NCBI RefSeq assembly: GCF_022410515.1
Contig: NZ_JACSDI010000010.1
Coordinates: 62,001-126,000, forward strand
DNA length: 64,000 nucleotides
DNA from: Shewanella cutis
GTDB lineage: Bacteria > Pseudomonadota > Gammaproteobacteria > Enterobacterales > Shewanellaceae
Reading direction: 5' to 3'
The position numbers were made by a program, and so were the translations under genes. Positions 30,053 to 38,447 of this stretch are shown one piece after another. Below the pieces are notes generated by a model, which searched no databases, was not told where the DNA came from, and saw nothing but the letters and a program-made list of their open reading frames with translations. Position 1 is the first letter of the stretch; each line of letters begins with the position of its first letter.

Positions 30053-31927
30053 TTACTGCACTTTAATCTGATAGACACTCGTCGTGCCGCTGACTTCATT
30101 ACCAATAATCAGCAAAGGCTGGCCATTAGGACTCTTCTCGGCACTTACAAACTTCATCCCTTCTGGCCCTAAATCCCCCGCCAAACTGGCATCCCCTTTC
30201 ACTCCGCCAGTATCTGTATCTATGCTGAAATCCGCCTCAAAATCACGGTTTACCACATAATCCACAAAATGCACGTCAAAGGGATTGGTCACGTCGTAAA
30301 TCATAAAACCAGAGGTACGTTCAAGCCCGATAAAGGCATAGAGTTTTTGACCAATTTTGCCTAGGGCTAAGGCTTCAGGCTCGGGTCCCTTATCGTCACT
30401 GCGGCTATCGCCTTTGTTTTCTTCATTGTTATTGTTGAAGTTATTGCCTAATAATGCTGCAGTGATCCGCTCAAAATCGCTACCACTGTCAAACACCTGT
30501 TGACCATCGGCCGTCCAGATTGAGAACGAACGTGCACCGAAGCTCACGATTTTGTCATAATCGCCGTCGTTATCGTCATCCCCCGTACTCTTAGTCACTT
30601 TAAGACGGGCTAATTGGGTCTTATCTTTTGCTGCGGCAAATTGAGGATGATTTGGGTCTAAGGTTAAATCAACTGCACGAGCTTCCTCAGAAAAACCAGC
30701 ATAGTCACGGGAATCTCCTTCGTTTGCAGTGATAATAAAGTCAGTATTATTCCAACGGTAACTCGCGACGGTATCCGGTTGATACATACCATACACGCCC
30801 GCATAGGCCTGAAGGTTGACCATATCATCCTTATCACTGGCATCAATTTTATTCACATCAAGACCATAATCCTTCAGTCCTAAGGGTAAAATCTTCGCTA
30901 CTTTGGCATTGGCGATATCAATCACCGCGATGGCATTGTTCTCCTGCAAGCTCACAAAGGCACGACTGTTATCGGGGCTGACACTGATATACTCAGGCTC
31001 TAAGTCCTGCGCGACAGTGGCCATAGGGCCATTGATTTTAATGTCCTTGGTGATTTCATTATAGCGAGCATTGCCCTGATTAAACTCGGTGAATGTCACT
31101 AGCGTCGCCGTCGCTTCGGGTTTACCATCCACAATGGCGATAATGGCCACACTGCCTTCAGGGTCGATACTATAGTCTTGATTTGGTTCGCCTTCGTTAG
31201 CAACGAGTACGGTTTTTCCATCAGGACTAAAAACGACGTTATCCGGTAATGCCCCCACTTCAACCGCATTGAGATACTGTGGCGTGTCATTGCCATTGAA
31301 TTGATAGAAAGCCACATAGCCATTGGATTGCGTTTTATTCCCCGCAGCATCACCGCGCTCAATCGCCGCCGCTAACAAGTTGCCAGAAATACTGACACTG
31401 TTGACGCTCCCCATAAAGCTAAGGCCCACATCTTTAGCGACATCTAGCTCACCTAACTTATCAAGATTATTCAAGGCTAATTGTTCTGAGGCTTGAGTCG
31501 CGTTAACAAGTGAGCTGGCATCGAGCATATCGACTTTACCGCTAATCGCATTAACCACAAAAATACGCTTAGAGTCACTGTGGTATTCCACAATTTCTGC
31601 CGCACTAAGGCCGTAAATCCCAGTTTGATGACGACCAATAAGCTCAGCTTTTACGCCTGCAGACTGGGGCTGGCAGATAAATTGTGTTTGCGCGGTAATG
31701 ATTTCTGCATCTTCCAATTGACCATTGCGATTTACATCAAGCCCAGTATCGATACGTTGACCGCCAGCAGGACAGTTGGTATCACCTATGGCTAAGGCAG
31801 TGACTTTCACTAAGGAATTTAAGCCGTTATCTCCTTGCTCACCATTAGCACCATCATCACCATTGCAGGCTCCGAGGAGTAAACTTGCCAGTATCGCACC
31901 AGCCAGTGGCCGTCGTGTTGTTTTCAT
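30053..31927 (-). CDS. choice-of-anchor I-type secreted lipoprotein, Pho-box controlled
   Basis: The 624-residue precursor has a lipoprotein signal peptide (MKTTRRPLAGAILASLLLGAC; lipidated Cys21). A short Gly/Asp/Asn-rich spacer and a calcium-binding-like segment (TGLDVNRNGQLEDAEI) follow. The rest is a large beta-propeller-like domain with VVFSPDGKTVLVANEGEPNQDY and ITANEGDSRDY, as in choice-of-anchor I (PhoX/alkaline-phosphatase-associated) proteins. These are extracellular or periplasmic and poorly characterised; some are annotated as alkaline phosphatases. A three-repeat Pho box lies 77 bases upstream, consistent with a phosphate-starvation role. The start at 31927 has AGGA before it. 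Enzymatic activity is not established. Confidence 0.8.
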   Translation of the reverse strand: MKTTRRPLAGAILASLLLGACNGDDGANGEQGDNGLNSLVKVTALAIGDTNCPAGGQRIDTGLDVNRNGQLEDAEIITAQTQFICQPQSAGVKAELIGRHQTGIYGLSAAEIVEYHSDSKRIFVVNAISGKVDMLDASSLVNATQASEQLALNNLDKLGELDVAKDVGLSFMGSVNSVSISGNLLAAAIERGDAAGNKTQSNGYVAFYQFNGNDTPQYLNAVEVGALPDNVVFSPDGKTVLVANEGEPNQDYSIDPEGSVAIIAIVDGKPEATATLVTFTEFNQGNARYNEITKDIKINGPMATVAQDLEPEYISVSPDNSRAFVSLQENNAIAVIDIANAKVAKILPLGLKDYGLDVNKIDASDKDDMVNLQAYAGVYGMYQPDTVASYRWNNTDFIITANEGDSRDYAGFSEEARAVDLTLDPNHPQFAAAKDKTQLARLKVTKSTGDDDNDGDYDKIVSFGARSFSIWTADGQQVFDSGSDFERITAALLGNNFNNNNEENKGDSRSDDKGPEPEALALGKIGQKLYAFIGLERTSGFMIYDVTNPFDVHFVDYVVNRDFEADFSIDTDTGGVKGDASLAGDLGPEGMKFVSAEKSPNGQPLLIIGNEVSGTTSVYQIKVQ

Positions 31928-32003
31928 TGCTTCATTCCTGAATAAGTTGTTATTAGGGCGTAAGTTAAAGCCCACTAAACTAATTCGTACTCAAGACGGT
32001 TAG

Positions 32004-32032
32004 ATGACATTCAAATGACAGTAGAATGACAA
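32004..32032 (-). promoter_or_regulatory. Pho box (PhoB binding site), three repeats
   Basis: On the minus strand TTGTCAT, CTGTCAT and ATGTCAT recur with an 11-base period. Neighbouring pairs make PhoB boxes of the form CTGTCAT-N4-CTGTCAT. It points at the lipoprotein gene that starts at 31927. The rest of the gap to 32402 holds no further recognisable gene. Confidence 0.8.
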
Positions 32033-32401
32033 TTCCATCGAAAAGATAATCTATGGTGCTCATATAGTAACGTCAACCTTAGCGAACAGGGCGGCGACAG
32101 GCAGTTAATTTCTTTGGGTTACAATATAAGTGTAAAGATATCGTCATCAGGATTGGCTTATTTGCCAGAGCACTTTACTATGTGAGGGCTTCATCGCTTA
32201 GCACAACTAACAGTAGTTAATGACATCAATTTAGCTTCGCTCAACACTCATTTCTTCCCTATACTTCTTAAATTTACATGGCAAGATACGATGGGTTTTA
32301 GAGTTAAAATGAGTTGCCTACGTACCTGAATTGTCAGCCTAAAATTTTGTTTCGTGTGACATGACTATGTTAACCGCCTTCTTTCGCCACCCGAGGTAAC
32401 A

Positions 32402-33625
32402 GTGGATCCACAACCGTCAAGCTATTCAATCAAACAAAGCAACATTCCCCATTTGGCCCTGCTCATCCCTATGCTCGCTGCCATTGTTGCAATCACCCCC
32501 TTGGCCATTGACATGTATTTGCCAGCTATGGCGACACTTACCCATAGTTTTAATACCGACATTACCCTAGTACAGCAATCCTTAAGTGTTTATTTGGGCG
32601 GCTATGCTCTCGGCATGCTCTGTTTTGGACCGCTTGCCGATCGCCTTGGCCGTCGCCCTATGGTAATAATGGGCCTCACCGGCTTCATGATGATCAGTTT
32701 TTTATTAGGTCTAGCCGAGCAGATAAATGTTTTTTTAGGCTTACGCTTTTTACAAGCCTTTATCGGCGCAGCAGCCACAGTAGTCGTGCCTGGGTATATT
32801 AAAGAGGTTTATGGGGAAAATACGGCTAAGGGTATGTCTTATGTAAGCCTTATCATGATGTTAGCTCCATTGCTAGCCCCAACTATTGGCAGCCTCATCC
32901 TCGAACTCGGTGACTGGCATTTGATTTTCTTTATTCAGTCGGCCTATGCGCTCTTATTGCTGTTATTAGTGACTATTCTGCTAAGAATGCCCAGTGATAA
33001 AGACCAGAGTTCCCGTAGCCAAAAATCCTTTTTAGGCGCTTATGCCACGGTATTTTCACGCCCCGGCGTCAAACTGAATATTGCCAGCGGTGTACTCACT
33101 TCCTTTGCCTTTTTTTGTTATTTAACTGCGTCCCCCTTTGTCTATATGGAAGTGTTTTCATTAGATAAGTCCTTATTTGCCCTACTCTTTAGTACCAATG
33201 TGGGCGCACTGATGCTGGCAAATATTATCAATACGCGAATTGTCGGTCGTTATGGTTCATTAAGAATGCTGCATGTCTCGACCTTTTTTGGAGCACTCGC
33301 TGCAGCTGGTTTACTTGGGGTTAATTTACTTGGGCTGAGTTACCATTTTACCGTACTAATGCTTATTCCGCTGATGGGAAGCCTTGGGATTATGTCGGTC
33401 AATGCCGATGCGATAGTTTTAATGAAATTCAAGCAGGAAACGGGCACTGCAACCGCCGTAATTGGCACCTTAAGATTCGGCTTTGGCGCCTTAGCAGGGC
33501 CATTACTGGCAGTGTTTTACAATGGCACCGCTGTCCCCTTCTCGGCCTTGATGCTCACGGCGGTGTTACTGGTAGGAGTCTGCCAATTTAATCGGCCAAT
33601 CCACCAAGCCAAGCCGAAACATTGA
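32402..33625 (+). CDS. Bcr/CflA-family MFS drug efflux transporter
   Basis: This 407-residue, twelve-helix major-facilitator protein belongs to the drug:H+ antiporter (Bcr/CflA) group. The signatures are TPLAIDMYLPAMATL in the first helix, the loop 2-3 motif GPLADRLGRRP, and the motif C-like GYIKEVYG and PLLAPTIGSLIL. Members export bicyclomycin, chloramphenicol or sulfonamides, but the substrate here is unknown. The start is GTG at 32402, with GAGG 7 bases upstream. It is monocistronic, followed by a palindromic terminator. Confidence 0.88.
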   Translation: MDPQPSSYSIKQSNIPHLALLIPMLAAIVAITPLAIDMYLPAMATLTHSFNTDITLVQQSLSVYLGGYALGMLCFGPLADRLGRRPMVIMGLTGFMMISFLLGLAEQINVFLGLRFLQAFIGAAATVVVPGYIKEVYGENTAKGMSYVSLIMMLAPLLAPTIGSLILELGDWHLIFFIQSAYALLLLLLVTILLRMPSDKDQSSRSQKSFLGAYATVFSRPGVKLNIASGVLTSFAFFCYLTASPFVYMEVFSLDKSLFALLFSTNVGALMLANIINTRIVGRYGSLRMLHVSTFFGALAAAGLLGVNLLGLSYHFTVLMLIPLMGSLGIMSVNADAIVLMKFKQETGTATAVIGTLRFGFGALAGPLLAVFYNGTAVPFSALMLTAVLLVGVCQFNRPIHQAKPKH

Positions 33626-33711
33626 TTTGTCGATTGCTTGATGCAATTGTTTTAATTCGAATCCCGCAGGCTGCAGATATTTACTGTTCACAATTTCAGT
33701 ACTTTCTAATT

Positions 33712-33735
33712 AAATGGCACTTAAGTGCCATTTAT
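33712..33735 (+). terminator. terminator after the MFS gene
   Basis: A perfect palindrome AAATGGCAC-TTAA-GTGCCATTT followed by AT. The hairpin is clear; the U-tract is short. Confidence 0.65.
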
Positions 33736-33870
33736 CATAAAAATCTACATATCATATTGTTATTAAAGATATAAAAATACACACCCACAAAACAACCTGT
33801 CTGTTCGATAGCAATTTTTAGCCGCTAAACATGAAATTGTTTCAAGTTAGTTATTTTTTACAGAAAACCC

Positions 33871-33898
33871 TTGAAATGTGTTCTTTTTTGAATATGAT
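33871..33898 (+). promoter_or_regulatory. ilvIH promoter
   Basis: -35 TTGAAA (33871-33876), 16-base spacer, -10 TATGAT (33893-33898), predicted start near 33905, giving a leader of about 170 bases. The DNA upstream (33740-33870) is very AT-rich, as in Lrp-activated ilvIH promoters. Confidence 0.65.
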
Positions 33899-33962
33899 GA
33901 AATTCTGTTCATTGCAACAGCTGCTGCATCCCAAAGGATGAGTGCTTGAAATCGGTGATTTT

Positions 33963-34006
33963 AAGCCAAGCAATCGGAGTCTGAATTACCCTTCAGGCTT
34001 ATTTTT
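33963..34006 (+). promoter_or_regulatory. possible attenuator hairpin in the ilvI leader
   Basis: AGTCTGAA (33978-33985) pairs with TTCAGGCT (33992-33999) and is followed by TATTTTT, like an intrinsic terminator before the coding region. TAAGCC just upstream (33962-33967) could pair with GGCTTA instead, giving a mutually exclusive fold. No good leader peptide was found, so the mechanism is open. Confidence 0.4.
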
Positions 34007-34073
34007 AGAGCGATTACCGTCGCTGTAACAAGATACTGTTTACCGTAACGGTACTATGCAATAGGAGTTTCAC

Positions 34074-35792
34074 ATGGAGAAGTTATCCGGCGCCAGCATG
34101 ATTGTGCGTTCCCTTATTGATGAAGGTGTAAAGCACATTTTTGGTTATCCTGGCGGCTCAGTGTTAGATATCTACGACGCCCTGCACCTTATCCCCGGTA
34201 TTGAACACATTCTGGTTCGCCACGAACAAGCCGCTGTGCATATGGCCGATGGCTATGCCCGCGCCACGGGTAAAGTGGGCGTAGTGCTTGTAACCTCTGG
34301 TCCTGGGGCAACCAATGCGATTACCGGTATCGCTACCGCTTATATGGATTCAATTCCGCTTGTGGTGTTATCAGGCCAAGTACCTAGCAACCTAATCGGT
34401 AATGATGCTTTCCAAGAGTGCGATATGATTGGGATTTCGCGCCCCGTCGTCAAACACAGTTTTTTAGTTCAAGATCCTACACAAATTCCTGAGATCATTA
34501 AAAAAGCCTTTTATATCGCTTCAACCGGTCGTCCCGGACCTGTCGTGGTTGATTTACCGAAAGATTGCTTAAATCCGGCATTACTGCACGATTACATTTA
34601 CCCAGAGAGCATTAAAATGCGCTCCTATAATCCAACGACAACGGGCCATAAAGGTCAAATACGCCGTGGATTGCAAGCATTGTTAACCGCAAAGAAACCC
34701 GTGCTGTATGTGGGCGGCGGCGCGATTATCTCAGGATGTGAAAAACAAATCTTAACGCTGGCAGAAAAGTTAAATATTCCCGTTGTCAGCACCTTAATGG
34801 GCCTAGGCGCTTTTCCTGGCACTCACCAACATAGCTTAGGCATGCTGGGGATGCACGGCCGTTACGAAGCCAACATGGCGATGCATAACTGCGATCTTAT
34901 CTTCGGGATTGGCGTGCGTTTCGATGACAGAACCACCAACAACATCGAAAAATACTGCCCTAATGCCACCATTTTACATATCGATATCGACCCCTCATCG
35001 ATTTCAAAAACCGTACGAGTGGATATCCCGATCGTCGGCTCGGCCGATATTGTATTAGACAGCATGTTAGCCCTGCTTGAAGAATCGAAGGAGAGCAACG
35101 ATAGCGATGCACTCAACCAATGGTGGCAAGAGATCACTGTGTGGCGTAACCGCAACTGCTTGGCATACGATAAGGAAAGTCATCGGATCAAGCCACAGCA
35201 AGTGATTGAAACTCTTTATAAACTCACTAATGGTGAGGCTTATGTCGCCTCGGATGTGGGCCAGCATCAGATGTTTGCCGCACTGTATTATCCCTTTGAT
35301 AAACCTCGCCGCTGGATAAACTCAGGTGGCCTTGGCACCATGGGCTTTGGCTTACCCGCCGCCATGGGGGTCAAAATGGCGATGCCGGATGAAACCGTCG
35401 TCTGCGTAACCGGTGATGGTTCGATTCAGATGAATATTCAAGAGCTTTCAACCGCTCTGCAATACGATACGCCGGTTAAAATTATTAACTTAAACAACCG
35501 GTTCCTTGGCATGGTGAAACAGTGGCAGGATATGATCTACTCTGGTCGCCATTCCCATTCCTATATGGATTCGGTACCTAATTTTGCAAAAATTGCCGAA
35601 GCCTATGGCCATGTTGGCATGACGATTAGCGATCCCGCTGAGCTTGAATCTAAGATGGCCGAAGCCCTCGCCATGAAAGACAGATTGGTATTTATCGACA
35701 TTATGGTGGATGAGACTGAGCACGTTTATCCGATGCTTATCCGCGGCGGCGCGATGAATGAAATGTGGTTAAGCAAAACGGAGAAATGCTAA
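34074..35792 (+). CDS. ilvI: acetolactate synthase III large subunit
   Basis: This ThDP-dependent enzyme makes acetolactate or acetohydroxybutyrate, the first common step of valine, leucine and isoleucine synthesis. The 572-residue protein matches E. coli IlvI almost end to end. It shows the catalytic Glu in [14 protein letters not shown], the FAD region ([11 protein letters not shown]), and the ThDP-binding motif [12 protein letters not shown] ending in [11 protein letters not shown]. It overlaps ilvH by one base. AGGAG precedes the ATG. In E. coli the operon is activated by Lrp; the lrp gene in this window makes that plausible here. Confidence 0.97.
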   Translation: MEKLSGASMIVRSLIDEGVKHIFGYPGGSVLDIYDALHLIPGIEHILVRHEQAAVHMADGYARATGKVGVVLVTSGPGATNAITGIATAYMDSIPLVVLSGQVPSNLIGNDAFQECDMIGISRPVVKHSFLVQDPTQIPEIIKKAFYIASTGRPGPVVVDLPKDCLNPALLHDYIYPESIKMRSYNPTTTGHKGQIRRGLQALLTAKKPVLYVGGGAIISGCEKQILTLAEKLNIPVVSTLMGLGAFPGTHQHSLGMLGMHGRYEANMAMHNCDLIFGIGVRFDDRTTNNIEKYCPNATILHIDIDPSSISKTVRVDIPIVGSADIVLDSMLALLEESKESNDSDALNQWWQEITVWRNRNCLAYDKESHRIKPQQVIETLYKLTNGEAYVASDVGQHQMFAALYYPFDKPRRWINSGGLGTMGFGLPAAMGVKMAMPDETVVCVTGDGSIQMNIQELSTALQYDTPVKIINLNNRFLGMVKQWQDMIYSGRHSHSYMDSVPNFAKIAEAYGHVGMTISDPAELESKMAEALAMKDRLVFIDIMVDETEHVYPMLIRGGAMNEMWLSKTEKC

Positions 35793-36286
35793 TGCGTCGA
35801 ATTATATCTGTATTACTTGAAAACCAGTCCGGCGCCCTATCCCGTGTTGTCGGCCTATTTTCCCAGCGCGGTTACAACATTGAAAGTTTAACCGTGGCAC
35901 CGACTGACGATAATACCTTGTCACGTCTTAATATCTCACTGGTTGCCGATGAGAAAGTTCTTGAGCAAATCGAAAAACAACTGCACAAGTTAGTCGATGT
36001 GCTTAAGGTGTCGAATGTCACCGAGTCAGCTTATATTGAGCGAGAACTGGCACTGGTTAAAGTCCGTGCCCAAGGGGAGCTTAGGGAAGAAATTAAGCGC
36101 ACCGCCGATATCTTCCGTGGGCAGATTGTCGATGTCACCGCTAATCTCTACACCATTCAATTGGTGGGCACGACCGAAAAGCTTGATGCCTTTATTCATT
36201 CGATGGGTGAAGTGACCAAAGTGGTTGAAGTATCACGCTCTGGTGTAGTAGGTCTGGCCCGCGGTGAAAAAGCGATGAAAGCTTAA
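35792..36286 (+). CDS. ilvH: acetolactate synthase III small (regulatory) subunit
   Basis: IlvH activates the large subunit and confers valine feedback inhibition. The 164-residue product begins [33 protein letters not shown], the ACT domain that binds valine, followed by the C-terminal domain with VEVSRSGVVGL. The start at 35792 overlaps the ilvI stop (TAATG) and aligns with E. coli IlvH. The nine upstream codons of open frame lie inside ilvI. Confidence 0.97.
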   Translation: MRRIISVLLENQSGALSRVVGLFSQRGYNIESLTVAPTDDNTLSRLNISLVADEKVLEQIEKQLHKLVDVLKVSNVTESAYIERELALVKVRAQGELREEIKRTADIFRGQIVDVTANLYTIQLVGTTEKLDAFIHSMGEVTKVVEVSRSGVVGLARGEKAMKA

Positions 36287-36344
36287 AGAGCTTATATAAA
36301 GATAACGTTTAGAAAACATCTCAAATTCGAGCGGGACAGAGATA

Positions 36345-36378
36345 ACAATAAGGGGAGCATTAAGCTCCCCTTGTTTAT
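36345..36378. terminator. bidirectional terminator between ilvH and ibpA
   Basis: Stem AAGGGGAGC/GCTCCCCTT with a 5-base loop, flanked by T-rich sequence (TTGTTTAT on plus, TTATTGTT on minus). Confidence 0.85.
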
Positions 36379-36387
36379 CAGCACAGA

Positions 36388-36831
36388 TTAGGATTGACTA
36401 TCTAATAAGCGCGATGTGGTGATTTCAATCTTGCGTGGTTTTAATGCTTCAGGAATTTCACGCACTAAATCAATATTCAATAAACCATTCTCTAAGCTGG
36501 CACCCAATACAGTCACATAATCAGCCAGTTGGAAGGTGCGCTCAAAACCGCGCTCAGCAATTCCTTGGTAGAGGTATTTACGCTCAGTTTGGCTTTCTGC
36601 TTTATTACCTTTAACCAGTAATTTTTCGCCTTCGCTACTGATCTCAAGCTCTTCCATTGAGAACCCGGCCACGGCCATAGTAATGCGATAACGATTTTCG
36701 CCAAGGAGTTCAATGTTGTATGGAGGATAACCTGAGTTGCCATTATTTGCAGCGGCATGTTCCGCCATCTGGGCTAAACGATCAAAACCAATGGCACTAC
36801 GGTAAAGAGGAGTTAAATCATAAGTACGCAT
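36388..36831 (-). CDS. ibpA: small heat-shock protein IbpA
   Basis: IbpA binds unfolding proteins and holds them for the DnaK-ClpB system. The 147-residue protein starts [19 protein letters not shown], as in E. coli. It contains the alpha-crystallin domain ([20 protein letters not shown] through [19 protein letters not shown]) and ends PRKIEI plus a short tail. The start at 36831 has AAGG 8 bases before it; the ATG two codons upstream is too close. A sigma-32 promoter and a roughly 130-base ROSE-like leader precede it. Only one ibp gene is present here. Confidence 0.95.
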   Translation of the reverse strand: MRTYDLTPLYRSAIGFDRLAQMAEHAAANNGNSGYPPYNIELLGENRYRITMAVAGFSMEELEISSEGEKLLVKGNKAESQTERKYLYQGIAERGFERTFQLADYVTVLGASLENGLLNIDLVREIPEALKPRKIEITTSRLLDSQS

Positions 36832-36964
36832 ATTCATATCCTTGTCTTAAGCAATATGGGAAATTAGCGGACAATCGTCACAAACATACGTGATATGTCT
36901 CGCCGAAGTTAAGTTCTGTCCTTGCGGCACAGAATTAATCAAGGATCCTCATCGAGCGATCCTG
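36832..36964 (-). ncRNA. ROSE-like RNA thermometer in the ibpA leader
   Basis: The 5' leader of about 133 bases ends in a hairpin in which AUAUUGCUU pairs with CAAGGAUAU, burying the Shine-Dalgarno AAGG. The UUGCU element opposite AGGA, including a G opposite G, is the hallmark of ROSE thermometers that melt at heat-shock temperature. Further hairpins lie upstream (CTGTGCCGCAAGGACAG region). Assignment is by motif; the fold was not computed. Confidence 0.7.
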
Positions 36965-36970
36965 TAGTAG

Positions 36971-36998
36971 ATATAAGGATAGCAAAACGGATTTCAAG
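36971..36998 (-). promoter_or_regulatory. sigma-32 heat-shock promoter of ibpA
   Basis: -35 CTTGAAA (36998-36992) and -10 CCTTATAT (36978-36971) with a 13-base spacer, close to the RpoH consensus CTTGAAA/CCCCATNT. Predicted transcript start near 36964. Confidence 0.75.
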
Positions 36999-37090
36999 GG
37001 AAAAAATGAAAAACTTTAAAAATGAAATAAAAATAGTGTCTTATCAAAAAATTGCCACATTAATGACACACTGCATAAATCTTAGCCAAT

Positions 37091-37115
37091 AAAAAAGGAG
37101 CCATAAGGCTCCCTT
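37091..37115 (-). terminator. ndk terminator
   Basis: Stem GGAGCC/GGCTCC (loop ATAA); the minus strand ends in a TTTTTT run. It lies 20 bases past the ndk stop. Confidence 0.8.
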
Positions 37116-37134
37116 CTTCGGTCTCGCACTCAGA

Positions 37135-37566
37135 TTAACGAGTACGTGGACACAGTTCTTCCGCACTGAAGAAGTAAGCAATTTCACGTTCTGCAGATGC
37201 TAAAGAGTCAGAACCGTGAGCAGCGTTTTCGTCGATGCTTTGAGCGAAATCGGCACGGATAGTACCAGGAGCAGCTTGAGCTGGGTTAGTCGCACCTAAA
37301 ATTTCACGGTGAGCTAAAACAGCGTTTTCGCCTTCTAATACTTGAACCATGATTGGGCCAGAGGTCATGAAAGCAACCAGAGCGCCGAAGAAGCCACGCT
37401 CGCTATGCTCAGCATAGAAACCTTCAGCTTGTTCTTTAGTCAGGTGTAACATTTTAGCTGCAACGATCTTCAGACCAGCAGTTTCAAAACGGTTGTAGAT
37501 TGCACCGATGTGGTTTTTAGCAACAGCATCAGGCTTAATGATAGAAAATGTGCGTTCGATCGCCAT
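37135..37566 (-). CDS. ndk: nucleoside diphosphate kinase
   Basis: Ndk balances nucleoside triphosphate pools by ping-pong phosphate transfer. The 143-residue protein has the start [14 protein letters not shown], the nucleotide site Lys11, and the phospho-histidine His117 in NAAHGSDS. In enterobacteria ndk lies near the isc cluster as well. Here it is downstream of iscX with one small gene between. A typical AGGAAG site precedes the ATG. Confidence 0.97.
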   Translation of the reverse strand: MAIERTFSIIKPDAVAKNHIGAIYNRFETAGLKIVAAKMLHLTKEQAEGFYAEHSERGFFGALVAFMTSGPIMVQVLEGENAVLAHREILGATNPAQAAPGTIRADFAQSIDENAAHGSDSLASAEREIAYFFSAEELCPRTR

Positions 37567-37703
37567 AACAAGCTTCCTTTGTCAGCAAGTTTGAAAAAAT
37601 TCGCGCGGATTATACGAAATTTAAAAGGTAAATCCTATCTTTAAAGCACATAAGTCTGAGATATTGCGCACGTTGGCTGGATTTGTAACCAGATTGATCA
37701 CAC

Positions 37704-37738
37704 AAAAAAACGCCAGTCGGATTTTATGGCGACAGGCG
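37704..37738 (-). terminator. terminator of the 55-residue protein gene
   Basis: Stem CGCCAGTCG/CGACAGGCG (one mismatch) followed on the minus strand by seven T; 60 bases past the stop at 37798. Confidence 0.75.
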
Positions 37739-37797
37739 ATTGTTAACAACGATATATCTCAAGGGCTTAGTGTACCGATACACGTAGTCAAATTAAG

Positions 37798-37965
37798 TTA
37801 CTTTCTATTTTTTACCCAAATTCCTGCCCATGCTATTAAAGCAACCAAAATAATCGCAGGCGCTAAATCGAGCAAATGATGGAATAAACCGACGCCGCCA
37901 TGACCAGGATGAGCCCATGCCAACGCGGGTAACAGTGTGAATAACATAGCAAACAAAAGTTTCAT
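37798..37965 (-). CDS. 55-residue His-rich secreted or membrane protein
   Basis: This small gene has a strong ribosome site (AAGGA, 7 bases before the ATG), its own terminator and a regulated upstream region. The product starts with a signal-peptide-like sequence (MKLLFAMLFTLLPALAWA). Then comes HPGHGGVGLFHHLL, with five histidines in about a dozen residues, a second hydrophobic helix (about residues 33-50), and a basic end (VKNRK). This suggests a membrane-anchored protein with a periplasmic His cluster that could bind a metal; I recognise no family. An FNR-like palindrome and a CRP-like site upstream suggest control by oxygen and carbon state. Confidence 0.75.
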   Translation of the reverse strand: MKLLFAMLFTLLPALAWAHPGHGGVGLFHHLLDLAPAIILVALIAWAGIWVKNRK

Positions 37966-38052
37966 GAGAACATCCTTGCGTTGCGAAATAACATTAAGCG
38001 GTTAATAACTTAACCGATAAATAACAAGGTACGTTATTCAATAATAATGAAT

Positions 38053-38066
38053 TTGATACTGATCAA
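38053..38066 (-). promoter_or_regulatory. FNR (EtrA)-like box
   Basis: TTGAT-ACTG-ATCAA, a perfect match to the FNR consensus TTGAT-N4-ATCAA, 88 bases upstream of the 55-residue protein start. Confidence 0.65.
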
Positions 38067-38101
38067 ACTCCAACAACAATCTCAAATTAAAGCTAACCAA
38101 A

Positions 38102-38117
38102 CGTGAGCTAAATCACT
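38102..38117 (-). promoter_or_regulatory. CRP-like site
   Basis: CGTGA-GCTAAA-TCACT, close to the CRP consensus TGTGA-N6-TCACA, 36 bases beyond the FNR-like box. In Shewanella CRP controls anaerobic respiration genes, so the pairing is meaningful, but binding is inferred. Confidence 0.5.
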
Positions 38118-38180
38118 CTCTATCGTATTTCCGTGGACAAGTTGACACAACCGCAGGGCTCGTAACGCGCTTGACCTAAG

Positions 38181-38378
38181 CTACTTTTCTTCAATCCAGC
38201 ATTGCTGAATGGCTTCTAATACCTTTTCATTGCAATGTTTAGGATCATCACCAAAATCATCTAGTGCCAATACCCACTGATACAATTCGGTAAAATGCAG
38301 CTTACGGGGATCAACCTCTGAATGCTTCTCGAGTAATTCTAAGGCGATATCTAATGAATCAATCCACTTTAATGACAT
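38181..38378 (-). CDS. iscX: Fe-S cluster assembly protein IscX
   Basis: IscX is a small acidic protein that binds IscS and iron and modulates cluster assembly. The 65-residue product (MSLKWIDSLDIALELLEKH) has the conserved FTELYQWVLALDDFGDDP and NEKVLEAIQQCWIEE. The start at 38378 follows AGGGG and aligns with E. coli IscX. Normally the last isc gene, directly after fdx; here rimK stands in between, and a terminator follows fdx. Confidence 0.92.
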   Translation of the reverse strand: MSLKWIDSLDIALELLEKHSEVDPRKLHFTELYQWVLALDDFGDDPKHCNEKVLEAIQQCWIEEK

Positions 38379-38447
38379 CTTTTTCCCCTGATGCAAACTG
38401 CAGCTTACGTACATTTACACTGAGTTTAGCTTAATAACCGCGCAACT

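Noticed and set aside
29906..30172. 88-codon plus-strand frame after the MocR gene
   Set aside because: It overlaps the terminator and the 3' end of the convergent lipoprotein gene, and its composition is not protein-like.
33894..33941. Possible leader peptide MMKFCSLQQLLHPKG before ilvI
   Set aside because: Its start codon overlaps the predicted -10 (TATGAT), so the transcript would start inside it, and it has no ribosome site.
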